The notes below the pieces were generated by a model. That model was given only the letters and a program-made list of their open reading frames with translations, did not search any database and had not been told where the DNA came from. The position numbers and the translations under genes were made by a program. 64,000 nucleotides of DNA from Watersipora subatra (lineage: Eukaryota; Bryozoa; Gymnolaemata; Cheilostomatida; Watersiporidae): contig NC_088714.1 in assembly GCF_963576615.1 (NCBI RefSeq), positions 38,729,143 through 38,793,142 of the forward strand, in the 5' to 3' direction. Every line of letters starts with the position of its first letter. Position 1 is the first letter of the stretch. Shown here in pieces: positions 47,103 to 60,400 of the stretch.

Positions 47103-50100
47103 ATGTATGGCACAGTAAGTATTTAACACATAACTACATGTATATCGTAATAATTGAATATTTAGCACTTAACTGTCTCGTGTTAACAAGTTAGATTTAA
47201 CTGCTTTCTCTGTATACGAATAAGAAGAGCGAGAAACGTAAGAATTATTGTGTTGTTGGGCAGCTGACTTACACCTGCTTAAAAAGTTATATCAAAAATT
47301 TTAATTTATAAAATATACCAGTTTTTAAAAACATCAACTGTATAATTGAGTGAAAGGTACACATCGCACAACTCGTTGGCCATCCTCCGATTGGCCATCA
47401 TCCGATTGTGGTATAACTAAAGTAAAAGTTTAAACGTAGATTTTAAACCTTGTTTGTAGAATAGCAGTCTAGCTCAACATTTTTTGTTGCATTCAACAGT
47501 CATCAACTGGCAACCACTCTAAACCAGTCTTTTTAATTTGTTCTTTTATTAATAAAACTTAAAGTATCTTGTCACTTTGCTATCAGATTTTTATCATCGT
47601 TGTAATATTTTCAATTTGGTTTGCTTTCTCGTGGTATACTGAAAAGAAATTAACCTCTATCACTTTTTACACTTTTGAGTCAGTTGTTTTTTATATTTGA
47701 GTGAATTAAACTCAATTTTAGCTGATATTGTAGGGATATGCTCAAGCTCATGTACCTCCTGGCGGTCAACATGGTGTAACTCAACCACCACAGTATAGTG
47801 CCCCACCAAGTAATTCCTATGGAGCACCACCTGTGGGTCAGTATGGAGCACCGTCTCCTGGTCAGTATGGAGCACCACCTGCTGGTCAATATGGAGCACC
47901 ACCTGCAGGTCAATATGGAGCGCCGCCTCCTGGTCAGTATGGAGCACCACCTCCTGGTCAATATGGAACGCCACCTGCTGGTCAATATAGTGCACCCTCG
48001 GTTGGTCAATATGGTGTTCCGCCGACCGGTGGGCAATATGGTGTTCCCCCAGCTGGTCAACATAGACCACCTCAATATACTGGTCCTCCAGGTCCGCACG
48101 CTGCTCCTCAGGTAGATGATAGACATAACTACCTACACAAATAACTGCATACAAGCATTTTAAAAACTATCTTGCTGGTCAAAACGTGAAATAGGCATTT
48201 TGTAAACACAAACTTTTTCCACTGTTGAGTAACTGAGTCAGAAATTCACCAATAAAACATTTTCAAAAACTGTTCAAGCTGTAAACACAGATTTTAAATG
48301 ATGCCCATATCAATGGAAATATAGCTGGATTTAAGACGTGAATGCGTATTTATATTTTTTATAATCTACATGATTTAAGAACTTCTATTGTTCTCATTTC
48401 TGACGACAAATTATATAACTTTGCTGTTCCAATTATTTGCACAGCAATTTGTACTCCTACAGGTCACCTTATGTATATTACAGCAAGGATATTCTGCTTA
48501 CGGCCAACCTGCTCAGCCTCAGGTCCCTCCCGGTGTAGATCCAGTAGTTTGGGGCTGGTTTCAAGTAGGTTCATATTTCCTAACAGTTAGCCTCAGATAA
48601 CTACGGCTGCTGGTTAATAGCTCAGAACTCGGCTGTCATTAAGTGTGTCTGATAAAGATGGACTAGTAGTTACACTAGCCCTAGTCTTAGCAGTCATCAC
48701 CTGTACAGCTATCATACAATAGCCTCTCAGCTGTACATTTATCATACAATAACCTCTCAACTGTACATTTATCATACAATAGCCTCTCAACTGTACATTT
48801 ATCATACAATAGCCTCTCAACTGTACATTTATCATATAATAGCCTCTCAACTGTACATTTGTCATACAATATCGTCTCAACTGTACATTTATTTATTGCA
48901 TCATCAACTTACCGTAAGACCTCTAATTGAACGCCACGGTGGCTATTTTTCAACCCTTCCTCTATAGTGGCGGTCAATTGGAGGCAGTGTTCAAATAGAG
49001 CCTGGCAGGGTATTTTTCAAATGGCTTGTCCGAATTTTGGAAGATAAATTTAGCCCTGTTACGGGTGAAGCGAATATCGCTTATATTTTGCCCTCTTTTT
49101 TCCGGTGGAGCGATATTAAACCTTTTGGATGCAATAAATCTGCTAACTTACCTCCAACTTGTCAAAGATCTTTTAATGAGTATGCGTCGAGAAACCGAGA
49201 ACTATCTCCACCAGTTGATATCTATCGCTTTCAGTTGACCTGTGATGATATTATAGCCTGTGTCCTTTTTTTCAATTTTTATTTCATATTAAATTTGAAG
49301 ACATTTTTATTTTATATCTATATTTAACAACGTTGCATAAATGCTCATTGCACTTATTGGTATGTTTGCTACAGTTAGCAGCCAAAACTAGCTTTTTATG
49401 TGCAATATAAGTGGAGTTATGAGCATCGATCCATTGTAAGCTGTGTTAAGATAGCCGCAAGGATGATATTAAATAACATGCTATAAATCTGCATATTTAT
49501 TTAAGTTATATAATGATAATATATCAAATGATACAAATATATAGGTATTCATGAACAAGTGACATAAATGAACCATAGTTATATTACATGCAGAAACAAA
49601 ACTTATTGTTTTTAAAACAAAAATATATGCATCATTTGCTCGGATAGCTGCGTTCTGATTGTTGCTTTCGATGGAATGAACATTTTCTAGTTGTCAATAC
49701 CTTCTACAATATCTTCTGGCCTCAACTCTTGTTCTGCACTGCTGAACTAGTCGATGTTAGCATCCAAACAATTTTTGGTAGAGCAAAACTTTTATGCGCT
49801 TTTTGTAGCACAAACACAACGCGTGAAAGTTTGCTCGCTAAACGTAACCTTTGGCCCAAACTTGCAAACTGTTTTTATATGCATGTTCTTTGAAGTATTA
49901 AGACCGCAATAAACAAGGAACTACTATTAGCCTGAATCCATTATTGATTATTTCTATGGTGCTGCTTTCAAAGTTTTAACGAAAAAGAGTGAAAAGCTTT
50001 GGAGCTGGACAACGAGAGAATTGATTGTTATTAATGTAAACGATTCATTATTAATACGATTTTGTGGACACTTTTCTACTGATCCCTTAATATTATGCTT

Positions 50101-53100
50101 TCATAATGATCAAAGATAGTCAAAGTGGTGGTCAAATAGAGGGTGGCGGTCTATTTTTTAACCCTTTTCTTGTAGTGGCGGTGAAATAGAGGTGGCGTTC
50201 AATTAGAGGCTTTACGGTACCTTTATGCTTGCATTGTTCACTTCATCATTCCTAGTTTAACTCTTTGGCTTTATTCATGCATATTTTGTTTTGTGTCTAA
50301 TCTGTGAGCTTTGAAACTTAGACAGAGTGCTCGGCTGACTAGCTGAATGCTGGTAGGTTTTTCTTTAACCTCATTACTTCATACATTCATCCAAATCTTC
50401 AACAGATGAGTTAGAAGTAATGGTGAATGATATTCGCACACACAACTTTACCTCACTAGACAGTTTTGCAAGATGTAAACATTGTACATCGCGTGCTCTA
50501 TAAAAGTAATTGAAATCAATACTTTAATTACGGTTGTGGTTAAATCTAATATAGAATAAATTTCTCCATTTCTTATTAGGTAGCATCACACCAGTTCTTA
50601 CCTACTGACGACTTCTGGTCTGTGCGTGCGGTGTGCATGAAACGTTCCTTAAATGTTGATGTTCAAATCATTTCAGTCAGTGGACTCGGATCGGTCAGGG
50701 CAGATATCTGCCACAGAGCTGCAGCGTGCTCTTCTTAACAACAACTGGTCCCATTTCAACTCAGAAACGTGCAGGCTTATGATTGGCATGTTTGATAAGG
50801 ACAGGTGAGGCGCCTGCTTGTTCCGTTAAGAATGTTGTCTCATCTTGTAATGTAGGTATCCCTAGTGTTTTGCTATGAATTGGTACAACCTCATGTGATT
50901 TATTACTATTATCCAAAATGGCTATCAAGATCGTCATTTAATCTTATACCCTATGATTTTTACTTGAATATTTTGAGCTGGTATATTGCAGGAGTGGTCA
51001 GATCAATATTCATGAGTTTGCTGCTCTCTGGAAGTACGTGCAAGACTGGAAGAACACATTTGATGGGTATTCAATACGTTGTACTGTTTCCTCCTAAATA
51101 CCTTTTTCACTAGTCAGTGTTTTAAATGTTTTATCATAAACTTATGGGAAACTTGGATGTTGAACTTGCCTAGAAACTAACAGACCTTTGAACTTACTCT
51201 GATGTCAGGCAGTTGATTGTATTGGCTAGTGGATGCCTCTATAGGTACTTGATACTCTGATGTCAGGCAGTTGATTGTATTGGCTAGTGGATGCCTCTAT
51301 AGGTACTTAATACTCTGATGTCAGGCAGTTGAATGTATTGGCTGGTGGATGCCTCTATAGGTACTTAATACTCTGATGTCAGACAGTTGATTGTATCGGC
51401 TAGTGGATGCCTCTATAGGTACTTAATACTCTGATGTCAGGCAGTTGATTGTATCGGCTAGTGGATGCCTCTATAGGTACTTAATACTCTGATGTCAGAC
51501 AGTTGATTGTATTGGCTAGTGGATGCCTCTATAGGTACTTAATACTCTGATGTCAGACAGTTGATTGTATCGGCTAGTGGATGCCTCTATAGGTACTTAA
51601 TACTCTGATGTCAGGCAGTTGATTGTATTGGCTAGTGGGTGCCTCTATAGGTACTTAATATTCTGATGTCAGACAGTTGATTGTATCGGCTAGTGGATGC
51701 CTCAATAGGTACTTAATACTCTGATGTCAGGCAGTTGATTGTATCGGCTAGTGGGTGCCTCTATAGGTACTTAATACTCTGATGTCAGACAGTTGATTGT
51801 ATCGGCTAGTGGATGCCTCTATAGGTACTTAATACTCTGATGTCAGACAGTTGATTGTATCGGCTAGTGGATGCCTCTATAGGTACTTAATACTCTGATG
51901 TCAGACAGTTGATTGTATCGGCTAGTGGATGCCTCTATAGGTACTTAATACTCTGATGTCAGACAGTTGATTGTATTGGCTAGTGGATGCCTCTATAGGT
52001 ACTTAATATTCTGATGTTAGGCAGTTGATTGTATTGGCTAGTGGATGCCTCTATAGGTACTTAATACTCTGATGTCAGACAGTTGATTGTATCGGCTAGT
52101 GGATGCCTCTATAGGTACTTAATACTCTGATGTCAGACAGTTGATTGTATCGGCTAGTGGGTGCCTCTATAGGTACTTAATACTCTGATGTCAGGCAGTT
52201 GATTGTATCGGCTAGTGGATGCCTCTATAGGTACTTAATACTCTGATGTCAGACAGTTGATTGTATCGGCTAGTGGATGCCTCTAAAGGTACTTAATATT
52301 CTGATGTTAGGCAGTTGATTGTATCGGCTAGTGGATGCCTCTATAGGTACTTAATACTCTGATGTCAGGCAGTTGATTGTATCGGCTAGTGGGTGCCTCT
52401 ATAGGTACTTAATACTCTGATGTCAGGCAGTTGATTGTATCGGCTAGTGGATGCCTCTATAGGTACTTAATATTCTGATGTCAGGCAGTTGATTGTATCG
52501 GCTAGTGGATGCCTCTATAGGTACTTAATACTCTGATGTCAGGCAGTTGATTGTATCGGCTAGTGGATGCCTCTATAGGTACTTAATACTCTGATGTCAG
52601 GCAGTTGATTGTATTGGCTAGTGGATGCCTCTATAGGTACTTAATACTCTGATGTCAGACAGTTGATTGTATCGGCTAGTGGATGCCTTTATAGGTACTT
52701 AATACTCTGATGTCAGACAGTTGATTGTATTGGCTAGTGGATGCCTCTATAGGTACTTAATACTCTGATGTCAGGCAGTTGATTGTATCGGCTAGTGGAT
52801 GCCTCTATAGGTACTTAATACTCTGATGTCAGGCAGTTGATTGTATCGGCTAGTGGATGCCTCTATACGTACTTAATACTCTGATGTCAGACAGTTGATT
52901 GTATCGGCTAGTGGATGCCTCTATAGGTACTTAAAACTCTGATGTCAGGCAGTTGATTGTATCGGCTAGTGGATGCCTCTATAGGTACTTAATACTCTGA
53001 TGTCAGGCAGTTGATTGTATCGGCTAGTGGATGCCTCTATAGGTACTTAATACTCTGATGTCAGGCAGTTGATTGTATTTGCTAGTGGATGCCTCTATAG

Positions 53101-56100
53101 GTACTTAATACTCTGATGTCAGGCAGTTGATTGTATCGGCTGGTGGATGCCTCTATAGGTACTTAATACTCTCTACCGAAGTCATCTTATTCCTCAACTC
53201 CTAATGTTTACCTAAAGTTTTCTTGTGATTTTGCGAGCTCTTTTCATAGACATCGGTGACATTATAACGAGAGAGCATCAAATCGGCTCATGTGCTGTTG
53301 TCAATGCTTCTGACAGTAAGCAGTTCTCATTGCCAGATGTTAGGAATTTTTAGGATGTTTTTATTACCTTGTAGGTTTGACAGAGACAGATCTGGCAGCA
53401 TAGACGCCAATGAACTTAACCAAGCATTCTCCACTTTTGGATTTAGGCTGTACGTCTATTTAACCCTCCCAGTATCTCTACGCTCATTACGTCACTATAC
53501 CTTTCTTTCAAATCTGATATGTTTTTCTTTATGGAATTAAAGCTGTCTCCTTGCCTATTTATAGTAGTATCGTTATCTCTGGTATTTTATAATATCGTTT
53601 TCATTTCTAAAGGTCTCCACAGTTCTGCACACTGTGTGTACGGGTGTTTGATAAATCCAACAAGCGCAGCATGAAGCTGGATGACTTCATTCAGTGCTGC
53701 GTGATGCTGAGAACTCTAACAGAGAAATTCAAGTTCAAAGATTCCAAAATGCAGGGCGTTATCAACATTAACTATGAGGAGGTATGAGTTAGCTTACTCG
53801 CTCTTCAGTATATAGAAATAGCTAGCTGGTATGTTCAGACAACTCCTCACGATTTATCTATGAATGATTTCAACCCAGTCTCTTTTACGCAAATTTTTTA
53901 CTATCACCGGACTCGCTCGCTGTAAAGATTGAGTCTTCATAGCTTCCTACACACTAATGACAAGTAAAAACAAGGAATATTTAAGTTTTTGAAGGAAACT
54001 TATCCAATCGAGTATATTATATAAATAATTGGATTCTGTAAAGAGTTATCATCAAAGGTTTGTATTCAAGAGCGCGTTTTGGGGTTGACACCATTCTTAT
54101 TAGTTTGCTGTAATAACATATTGTTTAAAATCAATAATGAAAAAAGCTTATTACTCTTAAATTGTTAAATATAAACAATCTCCAAAAGCAGTCGATGGCA
54201 TCCTAAATTGACAACGTTAAATAACTTGAATATGTTACTAAACATGTAATACTGACAGATATAAAGAACTTGAATATGTTAGCAAACATGTAATACTGAC
54301 AGATATAAATAACGTTAATATGTTACCAAACATGTAATACTGACATATAATTAACTTGAATATGTTACCAAACATGTAATATTGACAGAGATAAATAACT
54401 TGAATACGTTACCAAACATGTAATACTGACAGATATAAAGAACTTGAATATGTTAGCAAACATGTAATATTGAAAGAGATAAATAACTTGAGTATGTTAG
54501 CAAACATGTAATACTGACAGAGATAAATAACTTGAGTATGTTAGCAAACATGTAATACTGACAGCGATAAATAACTTGAATATGTTAGCAAACATGTAAT
54601 ATTGACAGATATAAATAACGTTAATATGTTAGCAAACATGTAATACTGACAGATATAAATAACTTGAATATGTTACCAAACATGTAATACTGACAGATAT
54701 AAAGAACTTGAATATGTTACCAAACATGTAATACTGACAGATATAAAGAACTTGAATATGTTAGCAAACATGTAATATTGAAAGAGATAAATAACTTGAG
54801 TATGTTAGCAAACATGTAACACTGACAGATATAAATAACTTGAATATGTTACCAAACATGTAATATTGACAGAGATAAATAACTTGAATACGTTACCAAA
54901 CATGTAATACTGACAGATATAAAGAACTTGAATATGTTAGCAAACATGTAATATTGAAAGAGATAAATAACTTGAGTATGTTAGCAAACATGTAATACTG
55001 ACAGAGATAAATAACTTGAGTATGTTAGCAAACATGTAATACTGACAGCGATAAATAACTTGAATATGTTAGCAAACATGTAATATTGACAGATATAAAT
55101 AACTTGAGTATGTTAGCAAACATGTAATATTGACAGATATAAATAACGTTAATATGTTAGCAAACATGTAATACTGACAGATATAAATAACTTGAATATG
55201 TTACCAAACATGTAATACTGACAGATATAAAGAACTTGAATATGTTACCAAACATGTAATACTGACAGATATAAAAAACTTGAATATGTTAGCAAACATG
55301 TAATATTGAAAGAGATAAATAACTTGAGTATGTTAGCAAACATGTAACACTGACAGATATAAATAACTTGAATATGTTACCAAACATGTAATACTGACAG
55401 ATATAAAAAACTTGAATATGTTAGCAAACATGTAATATTGAAAGAGATAAATAACTTGAGTATGTTAGCAAACATGTAACACTGACAGATATAAATAACT
55501 TGAATATGTTACCAAACATGTAATATTGACAGAGATAAATAACTTGAATACGTTACCAAACATGTAATACTGACAGATATAAATAACTTGAGTATGTTAG
55601 CAAACATGTAATATTGACAGATATAAATAACGTTAATGTTAGCAAACATGTAACACTGACAGATATAAATAACGTTAATATGTTAGCAAACATGTAATAT
55701 TGACAGATATAAATAACGTTAATGTTAGCAAACATGTAATATTGACAGATATAAATAACGTTAATGTTAGCAAACATGTAATATTGACAGATATAAATAA
55801 CTTGAATATGTTAGCAAACATGTAATATTGACAGATATAAATAACTTGAATATGTTACCAAACATGTAATACTGACAGATATAAAGAACTTGAATATGTT
55901 AGCAAACATGTAATATTGAAAGAGATAAATAACTTGAGTATGTTAGCAAACATGTAATACTGACAGAGATAAATAACTTGAGTATGTTAGCAAACATGTA
56001 ATACTGACAGCGATAAATAACTTGAATATGTTAGCAAACATGTAATACTGACAGATATAAATAACTTGAATATGTTAGCAAACATGTAATATTGACAGCG

Positions 56101-56817
56101 ATAAATAACTTGAATATGTTACCAAACATGTAATATTGACAGATATAAATAACGTTAATGTTAGCAAACATGTAATACTGACAGAGATAAATAACTTGAG
56201 TATGTTAGCAAACATGTAATACTGACAGATATAAATAACGTTAATATGTTAGCAAACATGTAATACTGACAGATATAAATAACGTTAATATGTTAGCAAA
56301 CATGTAATACTGACAGATATAAATAACTTGAATATGTTAGCAAACATGTAATACTGACAGAAATAAATAACTTGAATATGTTACCAAACTTGTAATATTG
56401 ACAGATATAAATAACGTTAATGTTAGCAAACATGTAATATTGACAGAGATAAATAACTTTAATATGTTAGCAAACATGTAATACTGACAGAGATAAATAA
56501 CCTGAATATGTATGCATGGCGTATGATGTATGCATGGTATATGATGTATACATGGTATATGATGTATACATGTATATGATATATACATGATGTATACACG
56601 GTATATGATGTATACATGGTGTATGATGTATACACGGTATATGATGTATACATGGTGTATGACGTATACATGGTGTATGGCGTATACATGGTATATGACG
56701 TATGCGTGGTGTATAACGTATACATGGTATATGATGTATGCATAGTATATGATGTATACATGTCTGTACTTACAGTTTCTGGAGATGGTTCTTGATACAA
56801 CTCTCGCTCAAGCTTGA
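47103..56817 (+). CDS. PEF1: Peflin, penta-EF-hand calcium-binding protein
   Basis: Eight exons join in frame: 47103-47114 (MYGT, tentative), 47734-48111, 48484-48564, 50677-50804, 50992-51066, 53375-53449, 53613-53781, 56776-56817 (319 residues; human peflin is about 284). The N-terminal ~130 residues repeat QYGAPPPG-like octapeptides, the peflin hallmark. [10 protein letters not shown] leads into EF1 ([14 protein letters not shown]), EF2 ([14 protein letters not shown]), EF3 ([14 protein letters not shown]), a degenerate EF4 ([14 protein letters not shown]), and EF5 ending FLEMVLDTT. Peflin pairs with ALG-2 and modulates COPII-dependent ER export in a calcium-dependent way; that role is from the family. 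EF1-EF3 have complete D-x-D-x-S-G loops. Introns 5 and 7 are almost entirely satellite DNA, and intron 3 contains a DNA transposon. The first exon is only 12 bp and is the least certain part. Confidence 0.94.
47820..48070 (+). repeat. PEF1: 24-bp coding minisatellite in peflin exon 2
   Basis: About ten copies of GGTCAATATGGAGCACCACC plus TGCT/TCCT encode GQYGAPP(P/A). Third-position variation is frequent and the encoded octapeptide is conserved, as expected for a translated repeat. It also opens shadow frames on both strands. Confidence 0.9.
48705..48895 (+). repeat. 30-bp minisatellite in peflin intron 3, about 6 copies
   Basis: Unit CAACTGTACATTTATCATAC then AATAGCCTCT, with few substitutions. 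Confidence 0.9.
48912..50217. mobile_element. TA-flanked DNA transposon derivative in peflin intron 3
   Basis: CCGTAAGACCTCTAATTGAA at the left is inverted at the right (reverse complement CCGTAAAGCCTCTAATTGAA), each followed by CGCCAC. TA lies immediately outside both ends (48910-48911 and 50218-50219). The inverted region extends about 75 bp and contains GGCGGTCAA/TAGTGGCGGT motifs. The 1.3-kb interior has only a 96-residue frame (49037-49327) without transposase motifs, so this is a non-autonomous, probably Tc1/mariner-type, element. Confidence 0.8.
51195..53172 (+). repeat. 58-bp satellite in peflin intron 5, about 34 copies
   Basis: The unit is GTACTTAATACTCTGATGTC, AGGCAGTTGATTGTATCGGC, TAGTGGATGCCTCTATAG. 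Common alternates are CAGACAG, ATTGGC and GTGGGTGCC. It fills nearly the whole 2.3-kb intron between the EF2 and EF3 exons. Confidence 0.97.
54235..56510 (+). repeat. 44-bp satellite in peflin intron 7, about 52 copies
   Basis: The unit is AACTTGAATATGTTACCAAA, CATGTAATACTGACAGATAT, AAAT. Variants are ACGTTAATATG, GTTAGC, AGAG, AGCG and ATTGAAAG. Runs of variants recur with a spacing of about 485 bp (11 units), for example the AGCGATAAATAAC variant near 54563 and 55048, so blocks have been copied together. Confidence 0.97.
56511..56765 (+). repeat. 18-bp minisatellite next to the last peflin exon
   Basis: Unit ATGATGTATACATGGTAT/GT in about 14 copies. It directly follows the 44-bp array and ends about 10 bp before the splice acceptor of the last peflin exon, so the branch-point region lies in repeat sequence. 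Confidence 0.9.
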
Positions 56818-57448
56818 CCAGATTCTCTCGCACTCCTGTAATGTTGGATGTTCCACGGACATGTTATGGCGGTTTGTAACGATACTATCTATTTTAGTTA
56901 GTTAACACACAAGCAAGTATATTCTAGTGTGGCAAATAGAGACTGTTGCATATCAAAACTAACTTTTGGACACTTTATATCTTGTTTATATTTCATTGCA
57001 CATTCTCATTGATTTTCCATAAATAATTATAGGTTATTTCAAATATTTAAAACAATAAGATTTTAATATTAAGCGTGATAACATTTAATAATTATTTCTA
57101 TAGCTTGTGGTAGACCTCATATTCACTTTTTTTTACAAGAATGCTTCGAATGTTTTTTGGAATGTTTATACATGCCTGACTTGCGTTCATGCTATCGAAA
57201 TAATAACACCTGACATGCTCTTATATGCCATAAACTTATGTTTTATCCTAAAGAGTTTAAGTACATATATATAATATTGTACGCTCGTTGTCAGTGTCCC
57301 TTTCTCATATATCGGACAGTTAATGGTGGCTATATTGGCCAATGAGATTTAAAGTTGACAACCCGAGCTGCTGTTGATGATGGATATATAAGGATAATGA
57401 GAGGCACTATGTCATATCTAGCTGAACATGAATGACTCACTCAAATAC
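56818..57448. other. Convergent 3' region between peflin and the chitin-binding gene
   Basis: Both flanking genes end toward this interval. No clear AATAAA follows the peflin stop codon. The sequence is AT-rich and non-coding. Confidence 0.45.
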
Positions 57449-60400
57449 TCAAATATTAGAAAGTAATGCAAAATCCATTAGATGGTCTGAAGCCAATAAG
57501 GCATTGACAACGTCCACTTCTTCTGCTGCATTCAGAGTTGGTTGTTTTACTTCTACAGGCCCCCGAGTTAGAGCACCTGGCTCCGAGCTTTGCTTCTACA
57601 ATGTCATAGGCATTAATTATAATATTGCATTGCTGTATTGTGATATAACAATCAAAATCAAATACATAGCATATTAGAATGATAATATAATGTGTTACAA
57701 GGCGATAAACAACTATTACAAGATGTCACTGTATGAAATTGTATACACTGTATGAAATTGTTCACACTGTATGAAATGATGGCCAGGGGGAACTAGCTAG
57801 TTAGCACAGCAGCAATCACAGCAGAGATCACACCAGAGAAAGTTTACCCGTAGCACGGCAGAGATCGCACCAGAGAAAGTTTACCCTTAGCACAGCGGAG
57901 ATCACACCAGAAAAGGTTACTCCTAGCACAGCAGGATATCACACCAGAGAAAGTTTGCCCTTAGCACAGCAGAGATCACACCAGAGAAAGTTTACCCTTA
58001 GCACAACGGAGATCACACCAAAAAAGGTTACCCCTAGCACAACAGAGATCACACCAGAGAAAGTTTACTCTTAGCACAGCGGAGATCACACCAGGGAAAG
58101 GTTACCCCGAGCACGGCGGAGATCACACCAGAGAAAGCTTACCCCTAGCACAGCAGAGATCACACTAGAGAAAGGTTACATCTAGCACAGCAGAGATCAC
58201 ACCAGAGAAAGCTTACCCCTAGCACAGCAGAGATCACATCAGAGAAAGGTTACCCCTAGCACAGCAGAGATCACACCAGAGAGAGCTTACCCTTAGCACA
58301 GAGGCTTAGACCGTCAGCATAGTATTTGGGCTTACATCGTACAAAATTGTCAAAGCATTCCGAGTTTGCCAGCAAACGATGCACTTTGTCTTTGGCTGTA
58401 CACGAGTCACCTGCAATTGTACAGATTTTATCATCAAAATCTAAAGAATTTTATACTGCAGTCATGGAACAAAACATTGCTTCAATTCACTTAATATCTA
58501 CCTAGTTGGACTTCAGGCCTACGGACATCTTGCTTCTGAGTTGTTGCCACAGGCATTTCAGTTGTTGGTTTATTGTGACTGGTAGTTGTTGGGGGAGCCG
58601 CTTTTATAGTTGGAAGTGAGATGCCTCCTCTCCAAATTGTGCTATGGTCAGTTACCGTGACCGGCATAGTGCGTCTTTGGTTAAACCTGATTGCGGTTTG
58701 TTGACTCTGTGTCAGCGAGTGCTGAAGCTCTCCGTGTGAGCCTACAGTTGCTGTTTTAGTCACTGGTTGATCATCGAGGAGAGCGTTTGTATTAGGTGGC
58801 CTGCGTATTGCTGTAGGCTGCTGTTTGTCACTCGGTGTTGTAATCAAGGTCATTGGAGCTGTTGAAGCATCATGCAACTGGATAGCTTTTTGGCATTGTT
58901 CGATGCCAGTATACCCTGGTGGGCAACTACACCAGTAGAAATCTGTGGTCTCATGGCATTCACCTCCTCTCAAACACTTATCACCACCTCTGCAGTCGCC
59001 CCTTTCTGTTCAAAAAAACCATTCTGACAATACCAAAATAATTTATTGTCTGTCATTAGCAATAACCCAGTAGAAACTACGAAGAACAGCTAAGTTCCCA
59101 GAGGAGTTCCCAGCTAAGTTCCCAGATAAGTTTTAGAGGATCCCAATTGGCCTTTTTCCTGATTCAAGGGTAAAAGCTGTTTTCCTATGTATTTTATTAG
59201 TGCATATGTCTTTATAGTAGTGCATATGTCTTTATAGTAGTGCATATGTCTTTATAGTAGTGCATATGTCTCTATACGTACGCATACATGATGCGTACGC
59301 AACACTCGATAAGCTATCAATGACCAAATCCTACAACGTAAAAGAGAGGAGACTAGACGGCGCACCTTTAACAGAAAACCACTTGTCTAACAAAACTATT
59401 TCTATTATTCTCTATATGAACTTTTTCTAAACACTTTATATGTCTCCTTTTCTGTATTTCTATTATTATATATTTCCTTTGTTATTAGTTCGTATACAAA
59501 ATACTTTACATAAACTTATATAGGGCCTACATATAAATCTATTTGCAACATTATTCTATATCATATAATACCATTATTCCATTTCTATTACTTTATAGTT
59601 TATATACAACTTTACATTCCCTAAATACTTTCCATTCACAACATTCCTAACATTTTTCTATACTTTCACCTCTAAAATAGAACCTTTTCACCTTTATATA
59701 TCTATTTATATTACACTACCAAATACAACTGTAATATCAACAATTAACCAATTACTCATATACCTGGTTTCAACCCAACTTTACCTTGAAAATAAATTGT
59801 TAGTTGCACCTTTTTGGAGTCGTGCTCCCTCAAATTTATTTTATATAATCTCGCACAACTCTCATTTACACTATACTCTGTCAATTCCTGCTGACAACTA
59901 CTTTTTCAACAACCAGCAGTACCCTTTCTTTTTTCCATTATCACTGGTCGTTGGCTGTATGACAGGGGAATTTATAGTGCATATGTCTTTATAGTGGTGC
60001 ATATGCCCTCATAGTAGTGCATGTTTTTATAGTAGTTCATATGTCTTTAGTAATAGTAGTGCATATGTCTTTATTGTAGTGCATATGTCTTTATAGTAGT
60101 GAATATGTTTTTATAGTAATTCATGTGTTTTTACAGTGGTGCATATGTTTTAATAGTAGTGCTTATGTGTTTATATTAGTGCATTTGTTTTTTATAGCAG
60201 TGAATATGTTTTCATAGTAGTGCATATGTCTTTATAGTAGTGCATATGTTTTATAGTAATGTATGTGTCTTTACAGTAGTGCATATGTTTTAATAATAGT
60301 GCATACACTTTTATTGTAGTGCATATGTCTTAATAGTAGTGCGTATGTCTTTATTGTAGTGCATATTTCTTCATAGTATTGCATATGTCTTTATAGTAGT

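Noticed and set aside
47660-48154. Minus-strand 148-164 residue frames over peflin exon 2
   Set aside because: Shadows of the octapeptide repeat; peflin on the plus strand is supported by exon phases and EF-hands.
58491-58501. Stop codon directly after the EGF exon as the end of the protein
   Set aside because: A GTAGAT donor precedes the stop, and the next Cys-rich exon at 58410 joins in the matching phase.
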